The notes under the pieces were generated by a model, which was not told where the DNA came from, ran no database searches, and saw nothing but the letters and a program-made list of their open reading frames with translations. The translations under genes were made by a program, and so were the position numbers. Source: Acidimicrobiaceae bacterium RAAP-2 (GTDB lineage Bacteria > Actinomycetota > Acidimicrobiia > Acidimicrobiales > RAAP-2). From it: a stretch of 64,000 nt of DNA. Location: positions 62,001 to 126,000 of the forward strand of contig LMAD01000002.1 in assembly GCA_001443545.1 (NCBI GenBank). The letters are read 5' to 3'. Within the stretch, counting starts at the first letter, position 1, and every line of letters begins with the position of its first letter. Below are positions 1 to 7,376 of the stretch, piece by piece.

Positions 1-1
1 C

Positions 2-694
2 GTCTGCCACGACGCCACCGTCGATCGGACGACGAACGGACGGGGCGCCATCGCGGCAACGTCGCTCGCGCAGTTGCGCGAGCTCGACAACGCGTACTGG
101 TTCGTCCCGGGCGAGACGGTGTCGCCGGGACGAGTGGACGAGGATTACCCCTGGCGAGGTCGGGCTCCCGGCGACCGACGGTTCGCGATCGCCACGTTAG
201 AAGAGGTGGTGACGGCCTTTCCTGGCGTGCTACTTAACCTGGATATCAAACAGTCCGCGCCCGAGGTCCCCGCCTACGAGGCGTTGCTCGCACGCGAGAT
301 CGAACGGCTCGAATGTCGTAGTTCGGTCATCGTCGCGTCCTTCATCGACTCGGCGATCGAGGCATTCCGTCGGGTGGCACCGACGGTGGCCACGTCGGCG
401 GCGACCGAGGAGACGGCCAGGTTCTACTTCTCTCAGCTCGAGGGCCACGCGGTCGTCCCCCCGGTAGCGGCCCTCCAGGTCCCGGCGACCTACGGCGACG
501 TGACCGTGGTGGACGAGGGGTTCGTCACCGCGGCCCATCGAGCGGGCGTGGCCGTGCACGTCTGGACGATCAACGACCAGTCAGAGATGAATCGACTGCT
601 CGACCTGGGGGTCGACGGCTTGGTGAGTGACCGTCCGTCGACGCTCGCCGAGACCATTGCTCGACGGGGATTGACGTGGGACGGTACGGGCTAA
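2..694 (+). CDS. Glycerophosphodiester phosphodiesterase, 3' part
   Basis: The gene begins before the window; the frame is open from base 2 and leaves 230 residues. The visible N-terminal piece carries the family's HD-x-x-x-DRTT-N-G motif, followed by the conserved 'TSLAQLRELD' segment. Further in are 'LNLDIK' (Mg/acid-base strand of the TIM barrel), 'VHVWTIND' and a C-terminal 'LGVDGLVSDRP', all typical of GDPD enzymes that hydrolyse glycerophosphodiesters to glycerol-3-phosphate and an alcohol. It is probably cytoplasmic, but the N-terminus is not visible, so a signal peptide cannot be excluded. Its stop codon overlaps the stop of the convergent bL37 gene. The family call is secure; the substrate is unknown. 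Confidence 0.88.
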   Translation, partial: VCHDATVDRTTNGRGAIAATSLAQLRELDNAYWFVPGETVSPGRVDEDYPWRGRAPGDRRFAIATLEEVVTAFPGVLLNLDIKQSAPEVPAYEALLAREIERLECRSSVIVASFIDSAIEAFRRVAPTVATSAATEETARFYFSQLEGHAVVPPVAALQVPATYGDVTVVDEGFVTAAHRAGVAVHVWTINDQSEMNRLLDLGVDGLVSDRPSTLAETIARRGLTWDGTG

Positions 695-774
695 CCGCGG
701 CCGCAGTTCGGCTTCTTGCCGTGGTTGGCCTTCTTCTTGGCGCGTAACTTGCGCTTCACGGTCCGCTTCGACAT
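691..774 (-). CDS. Small basic ribosomal protein bL37
   Basis: A 27-codon gene that gene finders commonly miss. The product is very basic (Arg/Lys rich), starts MSKRTVKRKLRAKKK and ends with KANHGKKPN-CGRG. The 'ANHGK.PN' tail is what I recall of the actinobacterial large-subunit protein bL37, described in mycobacterial ribosome structures. It is convergent with the phosphodiesterase gene, their stops sharing CTAA, and divergent from rsmI. A TACGAT box lies 8 nt before the ATG, so the transcript may be almost leaderless. The second actinobacteria-specific small ribosomal protein, bS22, is also in this window at 6987-7088. The assignment rests on motif recall, not on a search. Confidence 0.75.
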   Translation of the reverse strand: MSKRTVKRKLRAKKKANHGKKPNCGRG

Positions 775-827
775 AGGGGACAATCGTAGTACGGCGAGTG
801 GTCCGGTAGCCAAACGGAGGCGAATCG

Positions 828-1688
828 ATGCGAGAACGAACAGGCGGTCCGGGCGAATTCGTGGTGGTCGCGACGCCGATCGGGAACCTCGGGGACCTGA
901 GCCCGCGGGCCCGCTCGGTACTCGAGAGCGCCAACGTCGTCTACTGCGAGGACACCCGGCGCACGCGGGTCCTCTTCAGCGCGTGTGGACTCAGTGCCCG
1001 CGGACGGCTGCGCTCGTTGCGCGAACACAACGAGGCGGCCGAGAGTGTCGAGGTCGTTGAACGGGTCGCGAACGGGGAGGTCGTGGCCCTGGTAAGCGAC
1101 GCGGGGACCCCGGGAATCAGCGATCCGGGTCGCCGCGTCGTGGCGGCGGTCGCCGAGGCGGGTCTGCGGGTCACGACGACGCCGGGGCCGAGCGCCGTGG
1201 TGGCGGCCCTCTCGGTCAGCGGCCTCGACACGGACCGTTTCGTGATGGAGGGGTTCGTCCCTCGACGGAGCGGCGATCGCCGGGCCCGGTACGCGCAGTG
1301 GTCGCTCGAACCACGAACGATCGTCTTCTACGAATCGCCCCAGCGCCTGGTGGCCACGTTGGGCGAGCTCGCCGCGTTGTGGCCCGATCGGCGGGTGAGC
1401 GTGGTTCGCGAACTGACCAAACTGCACGAAGAGGTGGTGCGCGGCGACTTGGCGCAGGTCGCCACGCATTGGGCCGAGGGCGCGGTCCGAGGCGAGATCG
1501 TCGTGGTGCTCGAGGGGGCGGCGCCGGTACCGACCGGTGCCCCGGTGATTCGAGCGGAGCTCGAACGCCGTCTCGGCGCCGGTGAGAGCGTTCGCGACGC
1601 CGCGAACGCCGTTGCCGAAGAGTTCAACGTCGCCCACCGCGTCGCCTACGACGTCGCCCTGGCCATTCGATCCGAGCGGGGCGTCTGA
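828..1688 (+). CDS. rsmI: 16S rRNA (cytidine-1402 2'-O) methyltransferase RsmI
   Basis: A 286-residue tetrapyrrole-methylase-fold enzyme that methylates the ribose of C1402 in the ribosomal P site. Diagnostic motifs are 'ATPIGNLGDLSPRA' near the N-terminus, 'EDTRRTRVL' and the SAM-binding loop 'SDAGTPGISDPG'. Length is normal for the family. A GGAGG Shine-Dalgarno sequence stands 8 nt before the ATG. It lies directly upstream of metG, as in many actinobacteria (Rv1003 sits near metG-tatD-rpfB-ksgA in M. tuberculosis). Confidence 0.95.
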   Translation: MRERTGGPGEFVVVATPIGNLGDLSPRARSVLESANVVYCEDTRRTRVLFSACGLSARGRLRSLREHNEAAESVEVVERVANGEVVALVSDAGTPGISDPGRRVVAAVAEAGLRVTTTPGPSAVVAALSVSGLDTDRFVMEGFVPRRSGDRRARYAQWSLEPRTIVFYESPQRLVATLGELAALWPDRRVSVVRELTKLHEEVVRGDLAQVATHWAEGAVRGEIVVVLEGAAPVPTGAPVIRAELERRLGAGESVRDAANAVAEEFNVAHRVAYDVALAIRSERGV

Positions 1689-1693
1689 CTCGT

Positions 1694-1699
1694 TACGCT
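1694..1699 (+). promoter_or_regulatory. Leaderless promoter -10 box of metG
   Basis: TACGCT followed by exactly 6 nt and then the metG ATG, with no Shine-Dalgarno sequence between. Spacing puts the transcription start on or next to the start codon. The same box and spacing recur before prs. Confidence 0.65.
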
Positions 1700-1705
1700 G
1701 GTCGG

Positions 1706-3238
1706 ATGGGTCGTTTCTACATCACCACGCCGATTTACTACGTGAATGACGCCCCGCACGTCGGTCACGCCTACACGACCCTCAACGCCGACGCCTTGGC
1801 GCGTTGGCACCGTCTGAACGGCGACGAGACCTTGTTTTTGACCGGCACGGACGAGCACGGCCAGAAGGTCGCCGACGCCGCGGCCAGACACGAGATGACC
1901 CCCCAGGCGTGGACCGACCGAACATCGGCGAGGTTCCGCGAAGCCTGGGATGCCCTCGACGTGAGCTACGACGACTTCATTCGAACGACCGAGCCGCGCC
2001 ACTACCAGAGCGTGCAGCGGTTCCTGGGGGCCATCTACGAGAACGGCTACATCTACAAGGACTTCTACCAGGGCCTCTACTGCGTGAGCTGTGAGGACTA
2101 CTACACCGTGGAGGCGAGCGACCACGGCAACTGTCCGATTCACGGCCGTCCCTTAACCGAGATGGAAGAGGAGAACTGGTTCTTCCGACTCTCGGCCTTC
2201 GAGGATCGCTTACTCGAGTACTACGACGCGCACCCCGAGTTCGTCACCCCCGAGACCAAACGCAACGAGGCGTACTCCTTCATCAAGGGGGGACTGCGCG
2301 ACATCTCGATCACCCGCACGTCGATCTCGTGGGGTGTCCCGGTGCCCTGGGACGATCGGCACGTCTTCTACGTGTGGTACGACGCCTTGATCAACTACCT
2401 CACGGCGATTGGCTACGGCCGAGACGACGACCAGGTCGCGACGTGGTGGCCATCGTCGCACCACCTCATCGGCAAGGAGATCATCCGGTTCCACTGCGTC
2501 TGGTGGCCGGCGATGTGCATGGCGGCGGGCCTCGAACCACCCAGCCACGTCCAAGTTCATGGATGGCTCCTGGTCGGCGGGCAGAAACTCTCCAAGACGA
2601 TGGCTGCGGAGGGCGCCGTCAAACTGACCGACATCGCTCCGGTCACCTTGACCGAGGAGTTCGGCGTCGACCCGTTGCGGTACTACTTGCTGCGAGAGAC
2701 GGCCCTCGGTAACGACGGCGAGTTCTCCTACGAAGGCATCACCCATCGCTACAACACCGATCTCGCGAACAACCTCGGTAACCTCGTGGCGCGCGTCGCG
2801 ACGGTGATCGGTTCCAAATGCGCCGGCGTCGCGCCGGCGCCGGACCCGGACTCCGAACTGCGCGCCGTGGCCGAGACGACGATCGACGTCGCGAGTGCGG
2901 CGTGGGACCGTTTCGCGCCCCACGGTGCGTTGGAGGCGACCTGGGGGCTGATTGCCGCGACCAACTCCTACCTCGAGCGTCACTCCCCGTGGAAGATGGA
3001 GTCGGGCGAGCCGGTCGAGCGCGTGCTCGGTGACGCCGTCGAGGTGATCCGACTCGTCGCGGTCCTCGTCTCGCCCGCGATGCCGGGGGTCGCGCGCGAA
3101 CTCTGGCGCCGACTGGGCCTCGAGGGATCGCCGACCGATGAACCGGCCAGCGTGAGCTTGCGATGGGGGCGTTACCCCGGAGGCATCGCGATCGAGAAGG
3201 GCGCGCCGCTCTTCCCGCGCATCAACGAGTCACGATGA
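1706..3238 (+). CDS. metG: Methionyl-tRNA synthetase
   Basis: A class I aminoacyl-tRNA synthetase of 510 residues that charges tRNA-Met. The HIGH signature is HVGH at residues 18-21. A connective-peptide zinc site is visible as C126-x2-C129 and C143-x2-H146. The KMSKS loop is the variant KLSKT at residues 294-298, followed by an unusual 'MAAEGAVKLTD' in place of the common 'GN.I'. The C-terminal EMAPII-like dimerisation domain is absent, as is usual for actinobacterial MetG of this length. The ATG start is 6 nt after a -10 box (leaderless). The stop overlaps the tatD start by 4 nt, indicating translational coupling. Confidence 0.96.
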   Translation: MGRFYITTPIYYVNDAPHVGHAYTTLNADALARWHRLNGDETLFLTGTDEHGQKVADAAARHEMTPQAWTDRTSARFREAWDALDVSYDDFIRTTEPRHYQSVQRFLGAIYENGYIYKDFYQGLYCVSCEDYYTVEASDHGNCPIHGRPLTEMEEENWFFRLSAFEDRLLEYYDAHPEFVTPETKRNEAYSFIKGGLRDISITRTSISWGVPVPWDDRHVFYVWYDALINYLTAIGYGRDDDQVATWWPSSHHLIGKEIIRFHCVWWPAMCMAAGLEPPSHVQVHGWLLVGGQKLSKTMAAEGAVKLTDIAPVTLTEEFGVDPLRYYLLRETALGNDGEFSYEGITHRYNTDLANNLGNLVARVATVIGSKCAGVAPAPDPDSELRAVAETTIDVASAAWDRFAPHGALEATWGLIAATNSYLERHSPWKMESGEPVERVLGDAVEVIRLVAVLVSPAMPGVARELWRRLGLEGSPTDEPASVSLRWGRYPGGIAIEKGAPLFPRINESR

Positions 3239-4029
3239 CCTACTGGACCGACGCGCACTGCCACCTCCAGGAACAGTTCTTCGGGGACGAGCACGACCCG
3301 GGCACGCTCACCGCGACGCTGCGTCGGGCTCACGATGGGGGAGTGAACCGGGTCGTCGTCATCGGCACCGACGCGACTAACTCGGCCCAGGCATTGGCAA
3401 TGACGGCTCTGGAAGGCCCCGTGGCGGTCTACGCCGTCGTTGGACTGCACCCCCACGACGCGAGTCAGGACCTGGCGCCGGTGGCGGCGCTGGCCCGGTC
3501 GGGTCACCCGAAGCTCGTCGGGATCGGTGAGACGGGGCTCGACTACTACTACGAGCACGCCCCCCGCGCCGATCAGCGTCGAGCCTTCGCGGCCCAGATC
3601 GCTCTCGCCCACGAACTCGATCTGGCGTTGGTGATCCACGCCCGTGACGCCTTCGATGATCTCTTCGAGATCTTGGGTCGTGAGGGGGTGCCACCGCGCA
3701 CGGTAATCCACTGCTTCACCGGGACGGTCGACGACGCGGCCGGCTGTCTCGCACTCGGTTGCGACATCTCGATCGCCGGTGTGGTGACGTTCAAGAACGC
3801 CGAACTCCTGCGTGAGGCGGTGCGCACGATCCCCTTGGACCGACTCCACGTCGAGACCGACAGCCCGTTCCTCGCCCCCGTGCCGCATCGTGGCCGGCCT
3901 AACGAGCCGTCGCTCGTGGCGGTCGTCGGTGAGTTCGTGGCTGCACTGCGCGGTGAAGAAAGTTCAGTGGTGCGCGCAGCTACGGCCGCCAACACGGCGA
4001 GGCTCTTTCGGCTGCCTGCCGAAAAATGA
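3235..4029 (+). CDS. tatD: TatD family metal-dependent hydrolase
   Basis: A 264-residue TIM-barrel amidohydrolase-like nuclease. Metal ligands are visible: 'DAHCHL' (HxH) at the N-terminus, Glu in 'GIGETGLDYYY', His in 'VIHARD' and 'VIHCFTG', and Asp in 'VETDSPFLAP'. The ATG at 3235 is chosen because it overlaps the metG stop (ATGA) and gives the normal family N-terminus; the longer frame upstream lies inside metG. Family members act as 3'-5' exonucleases or D-aminoacyl-tRNA deacylases; the cellular role here is inferred only. Synteny metG-tatD is actinobacterial. Confidence 0.93.
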   Translation: MTYWTDAHCHLQEQFFGDEHDPGTLTATLRRAHDGGVNRVVVIGTDATNSAQALAMTALEGPVAVYAVVGLHPHDASQDLAPVAALARSGHPKLVGIGETGLDYYYEHAPRADQRRAFAAQIALAHELDLALVIHARDAFDDLFEILGREGVPPRTVIHCFTGTVDDAAGCLALGCDISIAGVVTFKNAELLREAVRTIPLDRLHVETDSPFLAPVPHRGRPNEPSLVAVVGEFVAALRGEESSVVRAATAANTARLFRLPAEK

Positions 4030-4166
4030 CCGTCTCATTAGGTAATATAGTCGTTACGCCCCGTCGGTTTGCCTTTCGCGTTCCGGGTGCCTAGCGTTAG
4101 GGGTGGGAGCAACGACGGCCCGCAGTCCTGGCGGAGGGTGAAGAACTGAGGACATCGAAACGCCGA

Positions 4167-5426
4167 GTGCATCTGCGCTCGACGCTGCTGATGACCGTGG
4201 TCGGCCTACTGGGCCTGCTGCCGGTCTTGTTCGCGCATCCGGTCGCCGGTGCGGCAACGAGTCACGCGCCGGTTCGAATGCCCAACGTCATCCACTTCGA
4301 CCGTACGACGACCTTCGCGGCCATGTCCCGGGCCGGTCTCTACTTCCGGGTCAACGGTCCCGCCAACTGGAACGAAGTCGTGGCCGAGAACCCGTCGCCG
4401 GGGACCCTGGTGCCGTGGAACTCGACCGTCGTGCTCGCCACCGCAATCACCACGGCGCCCGTGTCGGGCACCACGGTCATGCCCGACGTGCTCTATCGAA
4501 CCCGGAGCGAAGTCTTCGCCGCTATGGCGCACGCCGGGCTGTACTTCACGACGCGCGGGCCGGCGAACTGGACCATCGTCATCGCCCAGCACCCGCGTCC
4601 CGGTTCGACGATCCCGGTTCATTCGTCGGTCGTCGTGGTCACGGCGCACGTGGCGACCTCGTCACCGACCGGCACCACGGTTATGCCCAACGTGGTGCAC
4701 CGACCTCGTGCGGCCGCCTTTACGGCGATGGCCAAGGCCGGGCTGTACTTCACCGTCTCGGGCCCGGCGAACTGGAACGTCGTCACGGCCGAGAGCCCGT
4801 CACCCGGTACGCGCGTCGCCTGGCACTCGACAGTGGTCTTGAGCGTCGCGCGCGTGGTCGCACCAACCACCTCGACCGTGGCGCCCAAGCCACCCGAGGT
4901 CCGGGTCCCGTCGCTCGTCGGCCTGACTCGCGCCGCGGTGTCGGCGTCGCTCAGTCGTCTCGGTCTGCGTCTGCACGCCCAGGGCCCCGGTAGCGCCGAC
5001 GGGACGTGGACCAAGGTCGTGGCCCAGAACCCCCCGCGCGGCACCATGGTGCCTCGCGGGAGCGTGATCGTCGTGGACACGACGCGTCCGACGTCGCTGC
5101 CGACCACGACGACCGTGCTCGGCGCCGCGACGACGACCACCACGACGCGTCCCCCACCCACGACGACCGTCGAGGCGACCCCCGCGCGAACGCGTATCGG
5201 CGTGGCGACCTGGTACGCGTACATCCCCGGACAGTGCGCGACGTGGTACCTGCCGCGGGGCACCCGGATCACCGTGGAGGACCTCGCGACGGGGCGGACC
5301 ATTACCTGCCTCGTGACCGATCGGCAGGACTACTCGCCCGGCCGGGTGGTCGACCTCTCCGAGACCCAGTTCGCGGAACTGACCCCGCTCTGGCGCGGTG
5401 TGGTTCGCGTCAAAGTCTCCTGGTGA
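4167..5426 (+). CDS. Secreted PASTA-repeat protein with C-terminal RlpA-like barrel
   Basis: A 419-residue exported protein with a signal peptide or anchor (residues 1-30), three near-identical PASTA-like repeats (about 37-92, 104-160, 172-228; each with 'AGLYF...GPANW..V...P.PG'), a fourth more canonical PASTA unit (246-304), a Thr/Pro linker (305-340) and a C-terminal double-psi barrel (343-419; 'GVATWY', 'LPRGTRITVEDLATGR', 'VTDR', 'RVVDLS'). PASTA units bind peptidoglycan; RlpA-like barrels can be lytic transglycosylases. The Asp of 'VTDR' is kept but the usual His before the 'LP.GT' strand is not. C357 and C381 could pair. It occupies the position of rpfB between tatD and rsmA, suggesting a cell-wall growth role. 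A 137-nt AT-containing leader precedes it (4030-4166). Its stop overlaps rsmA (GTGA). Confidence 0.85.
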   Translation: MHLRSTLLMTVVGLLGLLPVLFAHPVAGAATSHAPVRMPNVIHFDRTTTFAAMSRAGLYFRVNGPANWNEVVAENPSPGTLVPWNSTVVLATAITTAPVSGTTVMPDVLYRTRSEVFAAMAHAGLYFTTRGPANWTIVIAQHPRPGSTIPVHSSVVVVTAHVATSSPTGTTVMPNVVHRPRAAAFTAMAKAGLYFTVSGPANWNVVTAESPSPGTRVAWHSTVVLSVARVVAPTTSTVAPKPPEVRVPSLVGLTRAAVSASLSRLGLRLHAQGPGSADGTWTKVVAQNPPRGTMVPRGSVIVVDTTRPTSLPTTTTVLGAATTTTTTRPPPTTTVEATPARTRIGVATWYAYIPGQCATWYLPRGTRITVEDLATGRTITCLVTDRQDYSPGRVVDLSETQFAELTPLWRGVVRVKVSW

Positions 5427-6238
5427 CCCACTCGCGTACGACCATCCAAGCGTTGCTCGCCGAGCACGGACTCGCCCCGTCACGGGCCCTGGGACAGAAC
5501 TTCGTCGCCGATCCCAACACCGTGCGACGGATCGCCCGGCTCGCGCGGGTCGGTCCGGGAGACCTCGTGGTCGAGATCGGCGCTGGACTCGGTTCGCTCA
5601 CGCTGGCCCTGGTCGAGACGGGGGCGGAGGTGATCGCCATCGAAGTCGACCGGTACTTGATCGAGCCACTGCGGGCCGTCGTCGAGCCGCACGGGGTCGT
5701 CGTCCATCATCGAGATGCACTCGACACCGATTTCTCGGCGATCACGGGCGGTCGCCGGGCGGTCGTGGTCGCCAATCTGCCCTACAACGTGGCGACGCCA
5801 CTGGTGCTGCGCATCCTGGAATCGCAGTCCACCATCGAGCGATTGCTGGTGATGATCCAGCGTGAAGTCGGCGAACGGATGGCCGCCGGCGCCGGTGACG
5901 AGGCGTACGGCGCGGTCTCACTGCGCGTGCAGTACTTCGCGGACGCGACGGTCGTGGGGCGCGTGAGCCCGAACGTCTTCGTACCGCGGCCCAAGGTGGA
6001 TTCCGCGTTGGTCTCCATCGTTCGACGCGACGTCGTTCGCATCGATCCGAACGTCGTGGGCGAGGCCGACCTCTTCGCGGTGATTCGCACCGCCTTCGGT
6101 CAACGGCGCAAGATGCTCCGTCGTTCACTGGCCGATTGGACGACCGAAGGGGTCTTCGAACGCGCGGGGGTCGAGCCCACGCGCCGACCCGAGGAGCTCA
6201 CCCTCGAGGAGTTCGCGCGACTGGTGGCCGCGCGATGA
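5423..6238 (+). CDS. rsmA: 16S rRNA dimethyladenosine transferase
   Basis: A 271-residue SAM-dependent enzyme that dimethylates A1518 and A1519 of 16S rRNA. Motifs: 'LGQNFVADPNTV' (N-terminal family signature), 'EIGAGLGSLT' (SAM motif I), 'EVD' (motif II) and the catalytic 'NLPYN'. The GTG at 5423 gives the correct N-terminus (VTHSRTTIQ) and overlaps the preceding stop as GTGA; the longer frame upstream runs inside the PASTA gene. Its own stop overlaps the ispE ATG by 4 nt, so the three genes are probably translationally coupled. Confidence 0.96.
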   Translation: MTHSRTTIQALLAEHGLAPSRALGQNFVADPNTVRRIARLARVGPGDLVVEIGAGLGSLTLALVETGAEVIAIEVDRYLIEPLRAVVEPHGVVVHHRDALDTDFSAITGGRRAVVVANLPYNVATPLVLRILESQSTIERLLVMIQREVGERMAAGAGDEAYGAVSLRVQYFADATVVGRVSPNVFVPRPKVDSALVSIVRRDVVRIDPNVVGEADLFAVIRTAFGQRRKMLRRSLADWTTEGVFERAGVEPTRRPEELTLEEFARLVAAR

Positions 6239-6981
6239 TCGTCCTACGCGCGCCGGCGAAGTTGACCCGGTACCTGGAGATAACGGGTCGGCGGGCCAAC
6301 GGCTACCACGAGCTACGAAGCGAGATGACGTCCCTGGCCCTCGCCGACGAACTCACCGTGGACGAATCGGGCGACTACGTTCGGGTGCGCAACCACTTCG
6401 AGCGTCCGGTCCCCGAGGGGGGCGAGAACCTCGTCGCGCGCGCGTTGGCGCTCGTCGAGCGCCGCGCGGGGGTCGTGATCGACAAGCTGATCCCCGCGGG
6501 CGGCGGTCTCGGCGGGGGCAGCGCGGACGCCGCGGCGATTCTGCGCTGGGCCGGCGGTGTCGACCCGCTCGACGCCGTGCGACTCGGGGGCGACGTGCCG
6601 TTTTGCCAGGTGGGGGGTCGGGCGTTGGTCGAAGGCGTCGGTGAACGAGTGAGTCCACTGGCCTTCGACGATCGACCGGTGACGCTGTTCATCCCGGACT
6701 TCGGGATTTCGACCCGGGACTGCTACGAGGCCTACGACGAGCTCTACGACGCGGGCTGGCGACCCTCGGGTTCGAACCATCTCGAAGAGCCGGCGTGCGC
6801 GGTGGAGCCCCGACTCGCCCTCGTCCTGGTCCAGCTACGTGAACGCTTCGGTGATGTGCGCGTGGCCGGGTCGGGCTCGACCATGTTCGTCGAGGGCGTA
6901 ATCAGCGACTTCGGGGACGTGACCGGTCCCGCGATGCGACTACGCGTTGTTTCGACCACCACGACGCCCGCGGGCGCGTAA
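6235..6981 (+). CDS. ispE: 4-diphosphocytidyl-2-C-methyl-D-erythritol kinase
   Basis: A GHMP-family kinase of the MEP isoprenoid pathway that phosphorylates CDP-methylerythritol. Seen: 'APAKL' and 'GRRANGYHEL' at the N-terminus, the ATP loop 'GGGLGGGSADAAA', and the catalytic-Asp region 'LGGDVPFCQVGG'. At 248 residues it is somewhat shorter than the usual 280-310, mainly in the C-terminal half, but all core motifs are present. The ATG overlaps the rsmA stop (ATGA); the longer frame is a shadow. Gene order rsmA-ispE is conserved in actinobacteria. Confidence 0.93.
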   Translation: MIVLRAPAKLTRYLEITGRRANGYHELRSEMTSLALADELTVDESGDYVRVRNHFERPVPEGGENLVARALALVERRAGVVIDKLIPAGGGLGGGSADAAAILRWAGGVDPLDAVRLGGDVPFCQVGGRALVEGVGERVSPLAFDDRPVTLFIPDFGISTRDCYEAYDELYDAGWRPSGSNHLEEPACAVEPRLALVLVQLRERFGDVRVAGSGSTMFVEGVISDFGDVTGPAMRLRVVSTTTTPAGA

Positions 6982-6986
6982 TCGGA

Positions 6987-7088
6987 TCACTTACCCGCGG
7001 CGCGACGCTGGAAGCGGGTCCGCTTCAGCATCTTCTTGTGCTTCTTCTTGCGCATGCGCTTGCGGCGCTTCTTAATCAGAGATCCCAT
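6987..7088 (-). CDS. 30S ribosomal protein bS22
   Basis: A 33-codon gene too short for many gene finders. The product begins MGSLIKKRRKRMRKKKHKK and ends QRRAAGK, matching in length and pattern the actinobacterial small-subunit protein bS22 (mycobacterial form begins MGSVIKKRRKRM). This is the bacterial relative of the AURKAIP1/COX24 domain family. It is convergent with ispE, with only 5 nt between the stops. A TAGTGT box lies 10 nt before the ATG and may be its -10 element. Confidence 0.92.
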   Translation of the reverse strand: MGSLIKKRRKRMRKKKHKKMLKRTRFQRRAAGK

Positions 7089-7133
7089 GGCTCGTAGAAC
7101 ACTACTAGGTTTGGCGACACCCGTTCCACGCCC

Positions 7134-7376
7134 CTAGGGGTGGTCGCTCACCCGTTCGATGCGAAGTGCCTGACGAGGACAGCCCCGCACGGCGTAGCGG
7201 GCCGATTCCAGGGCCGCCAGATTAGCGAGGGGAACGGGTTCGGTCGTGATGATTGGGTAGCCCCATTCGTCCATTCGCACCAGATCCGGTGCCAACTCGG
7301 CGCAGTGACCGAATCCGTCACAGAGGATTGGGTTGACCAGGAGGACGAATCCACCGGTGCGTCGCCTCACTCCCAT
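7134..7376 (-). CDS. Three-cysteine ferredoxin ([3Fe-4S] type)
   Basis: An 80-residue ferredoxin. C19-D-G-F-G-H-C25 and C66-P give three ligands, with Phe where a [4Fe-4S] protein has its second Cys, so a [3Fe-4S] cluster is likely, as in P450-type actinobacterial ferredoxins. The ATG at 7376 is chosen because GAGGAG stands 5 nt upstream and it gives a normal family N-terminus; it overlaps the end of the NuoF-like gene by 10 nt. As the last gene of the redox operon it probably carries electrons to or from the NuoF-like flavoprotein. A CCCCTAGGGG palindrome overlaps its stop codon. Confidence 0.88.
   Translation of the reverse strand: MGVRRRTGGFVLLVNPILCDGFGHCAELAPDLVRMDEWGYPIITTEPVPLANLAALESARYAVRGCPRQALRIERVSDHP

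Noticed and set aside
4030..4166. Possible c-di-AMP (ydaO) riboswitch before the PASTA gene, as found before some actinobacterial wall hydrolases
   Set aside because: I could not align the conserved ydaO core; the leader is short. An Infernal search would decide.
7125..7142. CCCCTAGGGG hairpin near the ferredoxin stop as an intrinsic terminator
   Set aside because: There is no T-run on either side; left as an unexplained palindrome.
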